From NCBI GenBank assembly GCA_000310025.1, contig FN648415.1, forward strand, positions 64,393 to 128,392: a DNA stretch of 64,000 nucleotides, in the 5' to 3' direction. The position numbers were made by a program, and so were the translations under genes. Each line of letters starts with the position of its first letter. Positions within the stretch are counted from its first letter, which is position 1. Shown piece after piece: positions 22,090 to 34,815 of the stretch. This stretch comes from Ectocarpus siliculosus (lineage: Eukaryota > Sar > Phaeophyceae > Ectocarpales > Ectocarpaceae). The notes below the pieces were generated by a model, which was given only the letters and a program-made list of their open reading frames with translations, ran no database searches and had not been told where the DNA came from.

Positions 22090-23183
22090 CCGGTTAGATC
22101 CCCTTCCCTACAGCGTCCGACCCTAGCACAAAGGACGCCTTCTGAACATCATCCGAATTGGCCCGCAAGTACGATTGAAACGCGTCCGATTTCCACCTCC
22201 CTTGCTATTGAAATGCCCACGAGGACAACCCATCGCCCCCAACCTAGTCGGGCCCCCTATCCTGCCGGAATGCGGCGCGTGCTCTTCCGCTTCAATCCTC
22301 GACCAGCCACAAAAGCACGCGAAGCTGTCGACGATTGAGCACACGCCCAAACCTTCCAAACCTTAACAGAAGGGTAAGCAGCGATGGGTGCCATCTCCCC
22401 GAGCTGGCGATAGCAGCACATCAATTCCAGCCAAATTTCGAACCCGCCTATGCCCACCATCCCTGCCGGTACATCACCGGTCCCGTCCCACTCCCAATCG
22501 AACTTCGCCAACCCCGGGCACGTCCTAGCACGCGACACCACTGCTTTGTCATGATTTCCTTTTGGCGCCTCGAACAGCACCTCTACTCGATCCGCACACC
22601 GCCACAATGCCGGAGTAAAGAGCTACACCTCCCCTCTCCAAAACGCCACATTGCCGCGCGTAATCCCGAACTCCTTGTGAATCTTACCGTTGCTATACGC
22701 GAAGATTTCCGATGGGTGGAATAAAAAAAATAGGACACCGCAAAGGCGAGCCACATCACCCGCCCCCCCTCCCCCCATCCCGCCGCCGTGTAGATGCCGC
22801 TACAAAGAAGGTCCAGGAAATGGGGCGTCGCGTCCTACCATCGATATGCAGCTTGCTCTCTCTCCCCAAACCGGCTTTGACAGCCCGAAAAAAATACGTT
22901 TCATTGGGAGGTTCACCCCGGTGCGTTTGTAGAAGTACTTGACCGCGACTAACTTCCTCGAGGTCGTGGACATTTCATTGCCCCGACAGAAAAACAGGTT
23001 CGCCATGTACTTCGCCAACTCGTTAGCCGACTCTTCTTCCCCCTCCGCCGCATCCAAATTGACACTCTCACGCACCGCGACCGTTCTCCATTCTACCCAC
23101 AGTTTCCACGCCGCTGCATAAGTGGCGTGAGTTGATGGAGCTATTCCGACCGTCGAGAGTAAGACCGCAAGATCTCCGAACAT
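22090..23183 (-). pseudogene. tyrosine recombinase of element 2, multiply frameshifted
   Basis: The N-terminal core-binding domain is readable at 23183-22800 (THATYAAAWKLWVEW, NEMSTTSRKLVAVKYFYKR). The catalytic domain is split over frames: HSGRIGG (HxxR box) near 22290, then in another frame RWKSDAFQSYLRAN with the nucleophile Tyr near 22160. A middle segment at 22607-22257 is shifted again. Residues are close to those of the YR at 55530-56528 and unlike the first element. Several indels make it non-functional. Confidence 0.8.
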
Positions 23184-23341
23184 GCCATCTCACCTGCCGT
23201 CCCCAACCTGACCTCCCGCCAACGCGCACGAGAGGGGGAAGACAGCTCAGTTAGTCTGCGAGGAATATCCACGCGTGCCCACCATGAAATTCCGTCCCCT
23301 AAAACGTTCTCAACGCCAGGGATATGTTCCGCTTCGAAACA

Positions 23342-24665
23342 CTACCCCCCTGTCATCTCCAACATGCCCAGCCATCTCAAAACAAACGCGGCGCGTGGCT
23401 CCCGTGTACCCCCACACTTGTTTACCCATGTCACAGCAGAAGTATTTTCACCACGAAAAATAACAGGTTCCCCGGGGACGACTGACTGATCATTGAGGAC
23501 AACGATCACGTAGGCGTTAACAACCATCGCGAATGCTTTCAACAAATTGATGGACAGCCTGTTCTGCCGAGAGCAACTGGCCGAATTGGAAGATCGACTT
23601 TTCTCTTCTGGAGATAAATCGTACCGCCACCACACACGCTGTTCGCTACAATACCCCCCAATAGCTTCGAACGTAGCATCGGAAAACCAATGTCGCGTCG
23701 GTTTCCATTGCACATGATCGTAAAAGGGGGAGTACAGAGATACACCCTCCGCCAGTAGACGTGGCAGCACTGCCCACCTCCACCACTCGAAGTCCGCATG
23801 AAACTCCTCGCCCAGACTCGCGGTGGATTCTTTATGAGCGTTGACCCGTGTTGATTGTTGTCGGCAAGTCCTGTTGCAAACCCAAGCCACCACACGAAGT
23901 ACTTTCCTGGCCGCACTACCGTGGTGAAAAGCCGTAGCTTGCCAGCCAAGCTCCATACTTCTTTGGCCCTGGCCCAACGACGCGTTTTCGGCCATTCTGT
24001 TAGTAACGCCATTACCTCCTCGATCGTTTTCCCGGGAATCGCAATGTTCATATTTCGCGTATCGACGGCAATCCCCAGAACCTCTTGCTGAACCGACCAG
24101 TCTGGTGTTTCTTTCGTGACACGACCCGCACGGGATTGTCTGCCATGCTTCCAAGCATTCGGAGGTGGTCAGAAATAGTCGACCTAGTTGCTACGAGCAA
24201 CATGTCTCCCTTTCCGTACGGGCACGCCTCCAGATTGGTCATATCGTCGACATACATCTCGCCGAAACAATTGCCAGGCGTATATACTCGGTTGAATTTG
24301 CGCAACAGAAACACCCGCCGGTGCACGAACGGCCTGCTCCCCCGGCGGTGACACCTTAACCTGCACGTTGGAATCTATTTTTTCTGCCTCCGGCAACACT
24401 TTCACGTTGGAACGGTTTGTGTGCTTGTGCGAGTGCACAATCGCCGATGCCATCAAGGACCACCACCCGAAGAGCCACCCAGGAGAGTTCCTCCAACCAA
24501 ATGCCATCCGAACGTCTACCACCAGAATTCGTCCACGACGTACGAGAACACTGGTGCCTTGTCCCAGTCAAGATGAATCCGACGAAAGGCATCTGCCACG
24601 TCCATCTTTGCACAGTAAATAGAAACATCACTGCCGCTCGCTTCCCGCAAAGCACCAAGCTTATC
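23342..24665 (-). pseudogene. reverse transcriptase-RNase H of element 2, decayed
   Basis: Three frames are needed. RT motif A is KMDVADAFRRIHLDWDKAP (~24590), motif B MAFGWRNSPGW (~24510), motif C MYVDDMTNLE (~24260). RNase H follows with HWFSDATFEAIGGYC (~23690) and VIFRGENTSAVTWVNK (~23440). The RNase H position usually Glu reads Lys (NLLKAF), and the usual Asp of the DN motif is Glu (GEN), so RNase H should be inactive even apart from the frameshifts. The RT fingers are missing. Confidence 0.8.
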
Positions 24666-26744
24666 ATGCTCTTTGTTTCATATTTGTCCTCTGAGCGCCT
24701 ATCCCCTCAGCCCATAATAAAACAAATATATATGCAAGGAATCGATATATATCATGAGCGTCTTAACTAACAACCGCCCTTCGTTATATTCCCGGATTTC
24801 CCAACAAATATGAAAAGAAGGAATCGTCCTCGACAGACGTTTGGGAAATACTGTAGTACCTTTTGTTTTTATGGTTGTCTCCACATTACCCCCTTCTTCT
24901 TGTTTGCTAGTCAAGATATGTCTTTCATAGGGTAACAGGAACCCGACCGGCTGGCGTCGGGCCAATTCACAGCTTCTTCACAATCCTTTGTGCGTGATTA
25001 CACGGGTCAGTTCGCTGCGTCCGCCATCTCGCCATCAGAAGTTCCGAGTCCGGTAGCCAGTGCATCCTTCTTGGCCAACCCACCGTTTTTGTTGTTGTTC
25101 CGTTTTCTCCTCAAGAAATATAGTGAGCAGCGGGATTCGAAGCCGTGTCTTTTGCTTCTAAATATACTGTATGTAGTACCTCTTTATTGTTTCTCTTTCG
25201 AATTGCCTTGATTAATATTTTCTGTGGCCTACGGAGGGAGACTTCCCCCGTACCACACGTCCCGCACGGCACAAAGCCTCCGCGGTATCCTAACGTGTCT
25301 CTGTTACCTAACACAAAATCTCCCTCCGAATACCACCAGACGGGACGAAATTGTTGTACAGTAGCAGTCTCGGACGATTGAGCCTCCCAATGGTACGCTA
25401 CTATTCAAAAAACACCCAATTCGAAGTCGTGCGATAACTGCTTCGAGAGACTACAGTATAACCCGTCGGGTGGTCCGATGTGGTACAATACACTTATCTT
25501 ATCAGTACAGAACTGGTACGATACACACAACCTGTGAAAATTGACCGCGAAACGGAATGACACAGCTCAGCCGTTGGGCTTCGTGCCGCCCCGCCCGCCT
25601 AAAAGACCCCAAACCGGAGGACTCAGAGAGAGAGGTCCTCCACCAAGAAGCACACCGGCGAGCGCTACCTCGGAGAGACCCCAGTCTGTCTCTCGGTGGT
25701 GGCGTGCAGTACCGATTGGCGATGCCCAACTGTGGGGCACTACTGTAGGAAGCGCTGAGTGTCGTGTGTCTTGCCCTTCTTGAAATGATCCGCCTGGTGC
25801 CTGGAATGTCTCATTACACGGAGAAACATTACCAAAAACACGAGAAAAAAATAAAAGGAAGAAGAAAACGACGGGGATACGCTATCGTGCATCCGGGCCA
25901 CCAAATTTCGTGGGCATTCGGACATAGCCTGGACGGGTAGCCATGGGGTCAGGCGAAGTGTGCGAGACATGGTATCGTTTTTTTACTTTTTTTTTATTGT
26001 TTTGGTGTGGGAATTCGTCGTGCCACATCGAATTCCTTGGGGCTGTTCAGCTTACGGCGCGCCTCATGATCAACAAACAGTGGGACCGTACAGCAAATGG
26101 CTTCATCACGGGAAAGAACACGACGGCTTGACCGCGATCGTCTGTGTTGGTATTACTGAGCGCTCACTTGATTAGCGCGCATGTAGTTCGAACTCGACGC
26201 GACGCTTTCACAGCTATGCATCGTTCAAAACATGATCACGTTGCGTGAGGACATTCCCGGGTATCATGCATCTTCGGTTGATCGATTCCAAACATGCGAC
26301 CGCAACGATTTTAGGTGGCGAACACCGCTATACCAGGAAAATCATCTTCACGATCATCGACACTTGACGGAGTGCATTTTTTTTTTTTGTGTGTAACGAA
26401 AGCAATTAAGTGGACGTGCATGTGCACACGCACGACGAGCAATCAACATGCGTGTCGGGAAATGTTGCGTCGTTGAATGTAGCCGTTCTGAGACAGATTA
26501 TGCCGGGAGAAAATGCTGTACCAGTGGAGGCGTTGATTCCCCCAAACCTAGCCCCTGATAATGTGGTATTCGACAACCGACATAAAAAGCGGAGTTCGGC
26601 GTCAAGTTAGACTGGTGTGGCGAGGAACTGTCTTCGAACCTGCGTGTCGAAATACAAGCACGAGCCGATGCACGAGGCGCGACCCACGTCTGTCGCCCAA
26701 CAAAAGAAACATACAGTCGGTATGGATACCAGAGTCGGCGCAGG
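24666..26744. other. no recognisable gene
   Basis: A tRNA B-box-like GGCTTCGAATCCCGC is readable on - near 25128-25143, but no A box was found at proper spacing. Short ORFs on both strands have no family match. T-rich tracts lie at 25978-25998 and 26377-26390. Confidence 0.35.
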
Positions 26745-27452
26745 GTGGGTTTCCCGCTCAACACGGGTGTCGCGTGGGAACGGTCAAACAAAACTTCTCT
26801 AGGTTTCCTCCGGACGTCGTACTCCACTTCAGCAGGTGATAGCTGGAAGCAAACGACGTGGGGCCCTGCCATGATAAGCAGCAGTTTAGGACGTGGACTA
26901 TCGGAACCCTGTATAAAGGTTCATGGTTGTCAGGTTTTTCATTACGGAACTAGGGCTCAGTTTTTTATGACGAGTCTCGAGCTCTGTAGCACGTGCCGCT
27001 TAGTTTCGTGCGACAATCCGGAAGCAATATCGGTTACTTTTTCATGTGATTTCAGCAACTTCCTTCACATTCTGCACGGGGTCCGCACGGAAGACGAGCA
27101 GCGCGTGTGTGACGTATTTTTGCTGCTGTCATCGATACGGACGCAACCGTTTTGCACGAGCGTAGTGAGGAACACTTCGGGAACAGACCAGAGATTGCGT
27201 ACACGCAACCTCTGGAAAGCCCCCCCCGCGGGAATTTATGGAGAAGGACACTGGTATTTGTGTAGAGAGTCCAGAAGCATCTGTTCGCGCAAGAGTACAC
27301 AAAATTTCAGACCAATTCATGCGGTCGATGTTGTGCCCCCCCCCCCCAACCCCCACAGCATAAGAGCAGCAAAAAATACAAAATGGACGAGATTGCCTGG
27401 TACAGATGCAGCGGGGGGGGCATATGGGAAGCGATGCAGAAAGGGTCTGTAG
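26745..27452 (+). CDS. hypothetical ORF (235 aa)
   Basis: The longest ORF in this part; ATG start, ends near the tandem array. The sequence is Ser/Cys/Arg-rich with no motif I recognise, and crosses a C10 run at 27333-27342. Overlapping minus ORFs of up to 124 codons exist. Likely a chance ORF; listed because of length only. Confidence 0.2.
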   Translation: MGFPLNTGVAWERSNKTSLGFLRTSYSTSAGDSWKQTTWGPAMISSSLGRGLSEPCIKVHGCQVFHYGTRAQFFMTSLELCSTCRLVSCDNPEAISVTFSCDFSNFLHILHGVRTEDEQRVCDVFLLLSSIRTQPFCTSVVRNTSGTDQRLRTRNLWKAPPAGIYGEGHWYLCRESRSICSRKSTQNFRPIHAVDVVPPPPNPHSIRAAKNTKWTRLPGTDAAGGAYGKRCRKGL

Positions 27453-27579
27453 AGTGCATTGCATTCGCCGACATGCATGGGTGGATCGCTGCGGAGCCAC
27501 CTCGTTTTCCTATTTCTATCGCATTCTATGTTATATTCGGTACGTCCATTGCGCTTTTGCCGAGGCGGGCGGAGGAACA

Positions 27580-28880
27580 ACTAGCACACCATGGCCGAAG
27601 CCGGCCTCGATCAGCAGCCAGGGTACCGTACAAGCGACTATTCTTGTGCTCCTGATCGACTAACCTGCTGAGTTTGTGGCGCTTACCGAAGCCAGTCACA
27701 ACGGTTAAGGTTAAGGTATGGGTCGTTATTACACTCCGGGTCCGACTAACCTACCGAGCGTTCGACAATGGCCGAAGCCAGCCATGAGCTCAGTAACAGG
27801 GCACAGTTCGAGCGACTTATTGCACTCCGGATTCGACTAATCTACTCAGAGTGCGACGATGGCATTAGTGCGGCGGTGGCCAAAGCCAGCCACACGCTCA
27901 GTAAAAGGGCACCGTAGAAAGTGGCTATCATTAACTGCGCCCCGGATCCGACTAACCTACTGAGAGTTTGGCAGCGGCCGAAGCCAGCCTCACAATCCAT
28001 AGCAGGACACCGTCCAATCGATTATCATTATTGTATTTGCGCTCCGGATCTGACTAACCTACTCAGAGTGTGACGGTGGCCGAAGCCAGCCTCACATTCA
28101 GTAACAGGGCACGGTACAAGCCACTAATACGTCAAGCGTGATTTTTGTTTTTTAGAGTTTTATTTTATTTTATTCTACTTTTTTGTTTTTAATTTGTTTA
28201 TATATGTATTTATTTATTTATTTTGCGCTCCGGATCCGACAAACCTGCTGAAAGTGCGGCGGTGGCCAAGGCCAGCCACACACTCAGCAACAGGGCACCG
28301 TACAAGTTACTTTCATAAGTTCGTACTCCGGATCCGACTAACCTACTGAGGGTGCGATGGTGGCCGAAGCCAGACTCACATTCAGTAGCAGGGCGCCGTA
28401 CAGGCGACTTATTGAAGTATGCTATTTGTGTACTTGTGCACTCCGGATCCGACTGACCTACTGAGAGTCGGGGGTGGCCGAAGCCCTCGCGCTCAGTGGC
28501 AGGGTACCATACAACCGTCTTATCATGTCAAGCAATATTATTATTGTTTTTTTGCGCTCCGGATCCGACTAACCTACTGAGAGTGCGGCGGTGGCCGGAG
28601 CCAGCCTCGCACTCAGTAACAGGGCACCGTACAAGCGACGTATTTTGTAAAGCAGTGTTCAATTTTTCGCGCCGGGTCCGACTAACTTACTGAGAGTGCG
28701 ACGGGGTCCGAAGCCAGCCACACACTCCGTAACAGGGCACCCTACACGTGCCTATTATTTGTATTTGCACTCCGGATCCGACTAACCTACTGAGAGTGCG
28801 GCGGTGGTTGAAGCCAGCCTTGCGCTCAGTAACAGGGCACCGTACAAGCGACGTATTGTGTCAAGCAGTGGTAAATTTTG
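27580..28880 (+). repeat. ~12-unit tandem array (~90-190-bp spacing) with conserved hairpin
   Basis: Each unit has CTCCGGATCCGACTAACC, TACTGAGAGTGCGG, GGTGGCCGAAGCCAGCC, CACTCAGTAACAGGGCACCG and TACAAGCGAC blocks. Units start near 27646, 27737, 27827, 27944, 28035, 28226, 28327, 28438, 28556, 28669 and 28770, with a half unit before. TACTGAG can pair with CTCAGTA, and GGC/GCC closes an inner CGAA loop. Between units are variable AT-rich spacers, as at 28137-28225. No CRISPR-like constant spacer length, no protein frame kept across units. Confidence 0.9.
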
Positions 28881-29145
28881 TCAAGGATGTTGCAGAACGC
28901 CCCACACGCAGCGCACGTATACATCGTTTTTTAACAAGCGCATGCATCCACGTATTAGTATGAGTGCATATATATGCACCTGTGCGTACGTTTTCAGGCA
29001 CACGATGGCTGTCTCGAAGCGTTCTATGACATTTCTTGGTGTGCATGAATGTGTTAACACGATTTTGGTTGAACAATGGGCCCAGGGGGTGTGTTATCTC
29101 GTGTCATGTACCGTGGCTGCTGTCTCGAAACAGTCTCCCCGAACG

Positions 29146-29260
29146 TACGTTGCCACGCGGGCGTTCTATCACAGTCAGTGTGTTCGGTTGAGGAGCGGAA
29201 CCTACGTTGCCACGCGGGCGTTCTATCACATTCGGTGTGTTCGGTTGAGGAGCGGTCTGA
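29146..29260 (+). repeat. 57-bp tandem duplication
   Basis: TACGTTGCCACGCGGGCGTT recurs at 29146 and 29203, each followed by CTATCACA and GTGTTCGGTTGAGGAGCGG. The period is a multiple of three, so an ORF crosses both copies, but no protein family is evident. Confidence 0.85.
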
Positions 29261-31384
29261 GGGTAGAGTACGCATAACCGCGGACGACTACAGTACACGC
29301 ACTCCCGTACAAGGGTGCCTTTCGATGAGTGTACAATGCATATGTGCAACATAGATAGAGTTGCTGCTTGTCCTGTGGTACGATTGTAGAACCGGCGCGT
29401 TGGCGAGGCAGACGAGAAGTAGCTCCCGCACGATCCTCGTACAAATACCACCACGCACGGCAGATCCTGAGTAGACTACTGGCGAAGGCGCTTGTTGTGT
29501 GATCTCATGTGACGGCGTCATATGGATCATCCGAAATAAATTGCATATACGGCACGTCGGAGTTGCACCGCTCACACGGTGGCAGTACTGCTGTCACAAG
29601 ATGAGTGATTCTGCCAACCCATGATGGGATTTGATTCGAAAGCACATACCACACGGGGTATTGGGTTCCAGAGTAGTAGCAGTTCCCTACGCGGCAGCGC
29701 GCTCCGGCCAAGCATGCTTCATCATCATCCCGCCCTCGTCCATCAGCCCAGTGAGAGAAAAGCCACGCCATGATTGCTAGCTATCGTCCAAATTTCGATG
29801 TAGCTAGCTGCTGCCCTTCTGCCGCGTGACTCCAAAGCGGGCTGTATGGTAGATATTGTGTCTTTCTCACAACGTGGCCCTAGGGTCCAGTGGACAAGCG
29901 TCTATCACACTCTTGCCGCAGGAGCAGCGAGACAGCAGAATGAGAACTCCGTGAGACCTTTCTCTGTTTGGGGCCCCAGAAAACCGAACCAAGACATCCG
30001 AACCAACGCGCCTCCAGGGCGGCACAACAAGAACCAAAAAACAATATCTGGGAGATATTCCAAAATCTTCCGTGCACAATAACCTACAGTTTGTTCGGTC
30101 TTCGACAACAAACTTTCATTCTATATGTACAAGGTGGTTTCCACACAACAAAACAACCGGCCACATATCTCCAAGCAGAGGAAGTATTAGTTTGCGGTGC
30201 ATACAGACTTCGGTCTGCCGGACATCGCTGCCGGCGGCCCCACAATCACCACTTGCACGGACGTAAACGACAACGCCGCCAATTTCATCCACGCATACAA
30301 GGCAGGGCCACCGGTGACAACGGCCCTTTACCTTTTCTCGCTTTGATTCGGCACCGTAATTTTTTCCCCATTCCGCTCGAAATATCCCCCACCCCCGTAT
30401 TCCGTCCGCTTCACGTTTTGTGATCGGGCATGGACCACTCCACGAAGATCCCTTTCGTAGCATATAGTATTTTGCAGAACACAGATTTACCCAACCGACC
30501 CACATACGTATCGACCCCACATCGTCTACCTTACTACAGCCGACTTCGAGTACCCCTTTTCCGTGGCGATGTCATGGTCGCGTCTATCTCCTCTGCCTAT
30601 CGAACAGCCGCATCCATCCCACACATGCTGCCTCCCCGCCCCATTGGGGGGCGGGAAATACTGCTGCTGTAGACAAGTCTTAGCGTATGCGCACGCGGTG
30701 ATGAACGTGCTTTGACTGTGGTGGTGTTTCGCGGATTCACATTCGGTTCTCAATTTGCCATGTCATCGTTCACAGGTACGTACGTGTTTTTGCTGTAGAC
30801 TCTACATCATCATCAACCAGATACTGGTCCTTATTACTGCTGTACCGTGCAGTGACTCTACGCTCAACGGTGACGCGCGACCATGCGTGAAACTGCGGCA
30901 TGCGACGAACACGTATGTGTGTCTACCGCGGTGACCATATCAACCATCATCGGACAAAAAATCCCGAAAAAGCACCAAGACACCAAGACACCAAGCAAGC
31001 GTTGATTATGATTCCAAAAAATCTGAATCAACACAATCTTAATAGCATGTTGATTGGTGATGGCTGGACAAAAACCTCTGCACGCATAAGAAGCACCCAC
31101 ACACACTCGTATTGCTCGCTCTGCCCGTCGGAGGTAGATGTGAGTGCGGGTGTGGGTGGGGTCCTGAGAAAGGAGAACGGCGAAAGTTTAAGAAATATGT
31201 GGAGGAGCGAGCGGTAGAGTTGTATTGGTACAAAAAGAGAAGGATGGGCACAAGTAGGTGTATCGATGTGGGTTTTACGTCCACTAACGTGTGGCAACTG
31301 CAACACTTCGGCGTGCTGTCGACTAGCGAATGCCCGTAACTAAGAAATCTTATTCAAAATTCTGAAGCTTCAGGTTCAGTCTCA
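29261..31384. other. no recognisable gene
   Basis: Contains overlapping ORFs of ~130-150 codons on both strands around 29968-30520 without known motifs, and CT/CA-rich stretches. I do not support any gene call. Confidence 0.35.
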
Positions 31385-33410
31385 TAATTCGATATCCGTG
31401 GAACTTTGATTCGCATGCCCCACCCCTTGCCCGAACGGGTCTTTTATGTTGATCTCGAGCTACAGCGCCAATCTCGTGGCGCCTCGAGTATGGTTCGGTG
31501 TGGAATCGGAAATCATGAGCCGTAAGATTATCGTAGTCAGGTTTGACTACAGTCTGCCCTTTCGTGTAGCGGTAGCGGAACGCATCTATCGCGACGGCAA
31601 GCGCATTGAGATATCAGAGATAATTGTCCGCCCGTCGTACTTTTATGTGTATGTATGTATGTAGTCTAAACAGCCGATAGTTATGTTCTTCTTTGTTGCC
31701 ACTTCATACCACAGAAAAGAGAGAAAGTCTCCACAGTTCGGAAAAAACGACTTTTTTCCTTTTGTCTTTGTTGTTGCTGAGCGCACATCGGATGTCGCCA
31801 TTCGTTACACGTGTTAAAGGCTGCGGTCGGCGAGGAGGATGAGAATGAGTGTCTTCTCTAGAGTTCATCATGCCCCGAGTTTGAGCATCAGCTTCCGCCT
31901 CCTGTGACCGACGAGAACACCGGAAATTGTCTTGCCATCCGAACAACAGTTGGCCAGTTGAAAATTAAGGGTCTTGCCGACCAATCAATACCCTCCGCTA
32001 CAGGAGTGAAAATCTCATAGCGCCTCAAGTACGGCTCCATAAGGAATTGAAAATCACGACCCATCCCCGACTTTGAATAGCTTCTACCTCCTGCGGCGGA
32101 TCAGACCCACGTCAAACCCTAGATTTTGCCCGTCTGTGCAGTCATGTCGCTATCCGCGAACAACACCGGCAGTTGAAGAGTAAAGAAGAGGGTCCGCTTC
32201 GCAACTAAGATACCATTTTTTTCGATCTTTCTACAGCTGGATATGATGCTACGATGTATCGGCTTTATAGCTGTATTCGAGCTTGAGGGATGGTGTCTGC
32301 GGCAGCATATTCTATTCAAGGAGTTGACCGCCTTCCTTGCGTAACGATGCGTCTGACTGTTTCATTAGAGTCCCCCGCCCACCCACAACCCACCTGTCTG
32401 TATGATTGGTCTCCATTATTTTCGGCAGTAGAGTGCAACAGAAGAACCCCGGGGACTGGTTGCCTTTTGGCCTGATTGTACAGAGAAAGGTTTTTGCCAA
32501 CACCACAATACGACTCTTCTTATCATATGTCCATGGCGGAGAACGAACGCGTACTACGCCTCTGCTTTTTTCCCTCTCTCCCGTCCGGCTCTTTCGTTCC
32601 GGAGAGGAAACCTAATGAGAACAAAAAGTGCATCTTCTGCGGTACGCATTAATTTAGTCCCGCATTCTTTCCCATTGTTCGGAGAGCGCGTACAAATTGC
32701 ATGAATAAAATAGACGAAATAACCAGATCAATGAGATGATCATCGGGGTATTTGAAAGCATGGATTCCTTCCCCACAAAAAAGTGCATTCGCTTGGATGG
32801 GTGTAGTGAGAAGTGCCGGTGCATGTGCGTGAGGTCGCCTCAAATACATACATGTTTTCCTTTGTCCAGTCTGTTGATATTACGCCTCGCATAGCGTAGA
32901 GGCGAGGGGAGGATCCTAGACTAATCTGTCGTTGACTTGCGGACCCTTTGGATCCATTTTTATTTTTATTTTCGGCAAAGCTATTTGCTCCACCGGTGGA
33001 GCGACCTCTTTTTTGCACCACCAGGCAGATCTCAGCAACTACGTAGCATTGCCGTTATATGTTCGTGTTGCTTTTTTGGGTAAGTTTGCCTCAATTTTTA
33101 CAGCTACTGTAATAAAGATATGTTAGTCCACGACGACGACGATGTCAACGAGACGTTTGTTTTCGGAAAGCTATCGTTTCAAACGCCGTCCGGCCACGCT
33201 TCTTGCTGAGGAGTAACCGAGTTTCGAAAATCAAAATTGTTCAGGGTGTGTGATATCTTGTGTCATATACCCTCTCTCTGTGTACATAACTCTTTTTCGT
33301 GCTCCGTGAACAAGAGGGTCGCGGTGTGCGCCCTCGACTTTAATATACGCTGACACGCCCAAAGCTTTAGGCAGGCAACTCGACGAGTTGCTATCACACT
33401 ACTACTCCCT
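31385..33410 (+). mobile_element. dispersed repeat family Rep, copy B (internally deleted)
   Basis: Left end CAGTCTCATAATTCGATATCCGTGG and right end CTCGACGAGTTGCTATCACA match copies A and C. Many blocks are missing, including most of the LINE-tail part, so the copy is about 2 kb. Neither SINE is present. Confidence 0.72.
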
Positions 33411-33446
33411 CTGCTCGGAAATATGAGGAGGACCGGTTCAGACCAT

Positions 33447-33533
33447 ACCTGGTGTAGGGGGTAGTCTAGGATCAGAGTATCGCCTCGTAGACTTCGTACA
33501 CACAAGGTCATGAGTGCGATTCCCGCTCACACC
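33447..33533 (+). repeat. tRNA-like SINE head
   Basis: GGTGTAG...CACACC can form an acceptor-like stem; a degenerate A box (TAGTCTAGGATC) and B box (TGCGATTCCCGC) are at tRNA-like spacing and followed by ACCA. Downstream, GACCCACTTTTGTCC and related repeats look like a SINE body. It differs from the SINEs in copy A. A degraded tRNA gene is the alternative. Confidence 0.5.
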
Positions 33534-34114
33534 ACCTATTTTGACCCACTTTTGTCCAAATTGTACCCACTTTCGTCCACTCACGGGCGGCGACAATCGA
33601 GCGGAAATCGACCTCCACGTCACCGCACGGCAGAACATCGAATAGCCTCGGAACGTCTCAGAACCTCCCAACACCGTATCCATGGCATCTTTCCTATCCA
33701 TGGCGCTGCCGACTGCGGACCGACCACGGAGGAACATGTCAGAAACATGTCAGACCCCTTCGGTACCGGCACGGGGAGATACAAGGCCCCGGAAGATACA
33801 CGCGGCAAGCCCGTCAAGCAGCGCACTCACGGCACGCCACAAATAAATGCGTGAACACACAACCCTTCAACCACGGCGCCACCAGCAGTTGACAGAGGTG
33901 CGCCCGGGCTTGACCCTGCGCGGGCGCCCTGCAGGGCAAACTGCCTCGACATGCTACTGCTGCCGTGACGAGTCGGTGTGCACTCGTCGCGGTGGTTGGT
34001 GTTGTTGTGTATTGTATGTGTTGTTGCTGTTTGCGCGTCTTTTTGTTCTGTATGCGCGACCCGTTGGTTGTGGGTGGAAACTGTGCACCCATACCAAGGG
34101 CACGAAGTTGGAAA
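33534..34114. other. no recognisable gene
   Basis: Possible SINE body up to ~33600, then unassigned sequence with GT-rich stretches near 33990-34040. No ORF worth calling. Confidence 0.35.
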
Positions 34115-34230
34115 ATACGTTCACCTGCTGTACACGGTACTGTAGTGTAGAGGCTACAGCGTGTCGTTGACAGTATTCCAGAAGAAGACAAAAACAAACT
34201 CACGTGCAGTTCACGATGTGCATGCAATGC
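34115..34230 (+). repeat. diverged direct repeat, copy 1
   Basis: CACCTGCTGTACACGGTA, GTGTCGTTGACAGTATT and ACAAACTCACGTGCAGTT blocks recur in the same order at 34505-34640. Both copies contain CTACAGC-type motifs. Confidence 0.6.
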
Positions 34231-34504
34231 ATGTATTGTATGTGATGTTCGAAATATCAAAGCACAAGCGAATTTACTTTAGCCAACCTACCTGTACTCT
34301 CGCAACCTTGCCTCAAACTACTTATACCGACTAACTTCTGACTAACTTCCAGGGAAATTTCCACTAAATGCTTGTGGTATCCACGAAATGTGCATTCATT
34401 GTAGTATATCTTTATATACTGTTCACCTGTGAAAGACAGGCAGGGATATTATGCACTTGTAGTGGCACACCGCACAACAACAAACGTACGTAAAATCTCT
34501 ACCG

Positions 34505-34640
34505 TTTACCTGTACACGGTAGAGTGTATTCGCTACGGCAGCATCTGCAATACTACTGCTGTACAGCGTCGTTGACGGTATTACAGAACACAAACAAACT
34601 TGCAGTTTCCCGTAAGATGTGCAGGCATGCAAGTTTCGGC
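34505..34640 (+). repeat. diverged direct repeat, copy 2
   Basis: Second copy of the block at 34115-34230 (TACCTGTACACGGTAGAGTG, GCGTCGTTGACGGTATTAC, ACAAACTTGCAGTTTCCCG). It runs into the GGCGGTA field. Confidence 0.6.
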
Positions 34641-34815
34641 GGTATGGAATACGGCGGTAGTTCCTTGGCGGGAGGCGGTATCTGGGTTTTCAGCGGTAAC
34701 GCCTTCGGCGGTTGCCGGTAACGCGAATATTATCGGGAACGCCGCCGGCGGTTCGCAATTGCTTGTCCGGCACAAGTTATGTTCCAGTAGCGGTGTTCCG
34801 TTAGTCGTTTTCCGG
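34640..34815 (+). repeat. GGCGGTA-type interspersed short repeats, field 1
   Basis: GGCGGTA or a one-base variant occurs every 12-20 bases (for example CGGCGGTATGG, ACGGCGGTAGTT, GGAGGCGGTATC, CAGCGGTAAC, TTCGGCGGTTGCCGGTAAC). The spacers differ. Confidence 0.75.

Larger units (their letters stand above)
22090..24665 (-). mobile_element. decayed YR retroelement (element 2), 5'-truncated
   Basis: On the minus strand: RT, RNase H, then tyrosine recombinase, the usual DIRS/Ngaro order. The element begins abruptly inside RT near 24665, and the preceding sequence has no gag or RT N-terminus. It ends soon after the YR stop, close to the right end of Rep copy A. Frames are shifted many times. Terminal repeats were not found. 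Confidence 0.8.

Noticed and set aside
25118-25150. tRNA B box on -
   Set aside because: No A box or acceptor stem at tRNA spacing; kept only as a note.
27580-28880. CRISPR-like array
   Set aside because: Units are diverged, spacing is irregular, spacers are not unique constant-length, and the context is eukaryotic.
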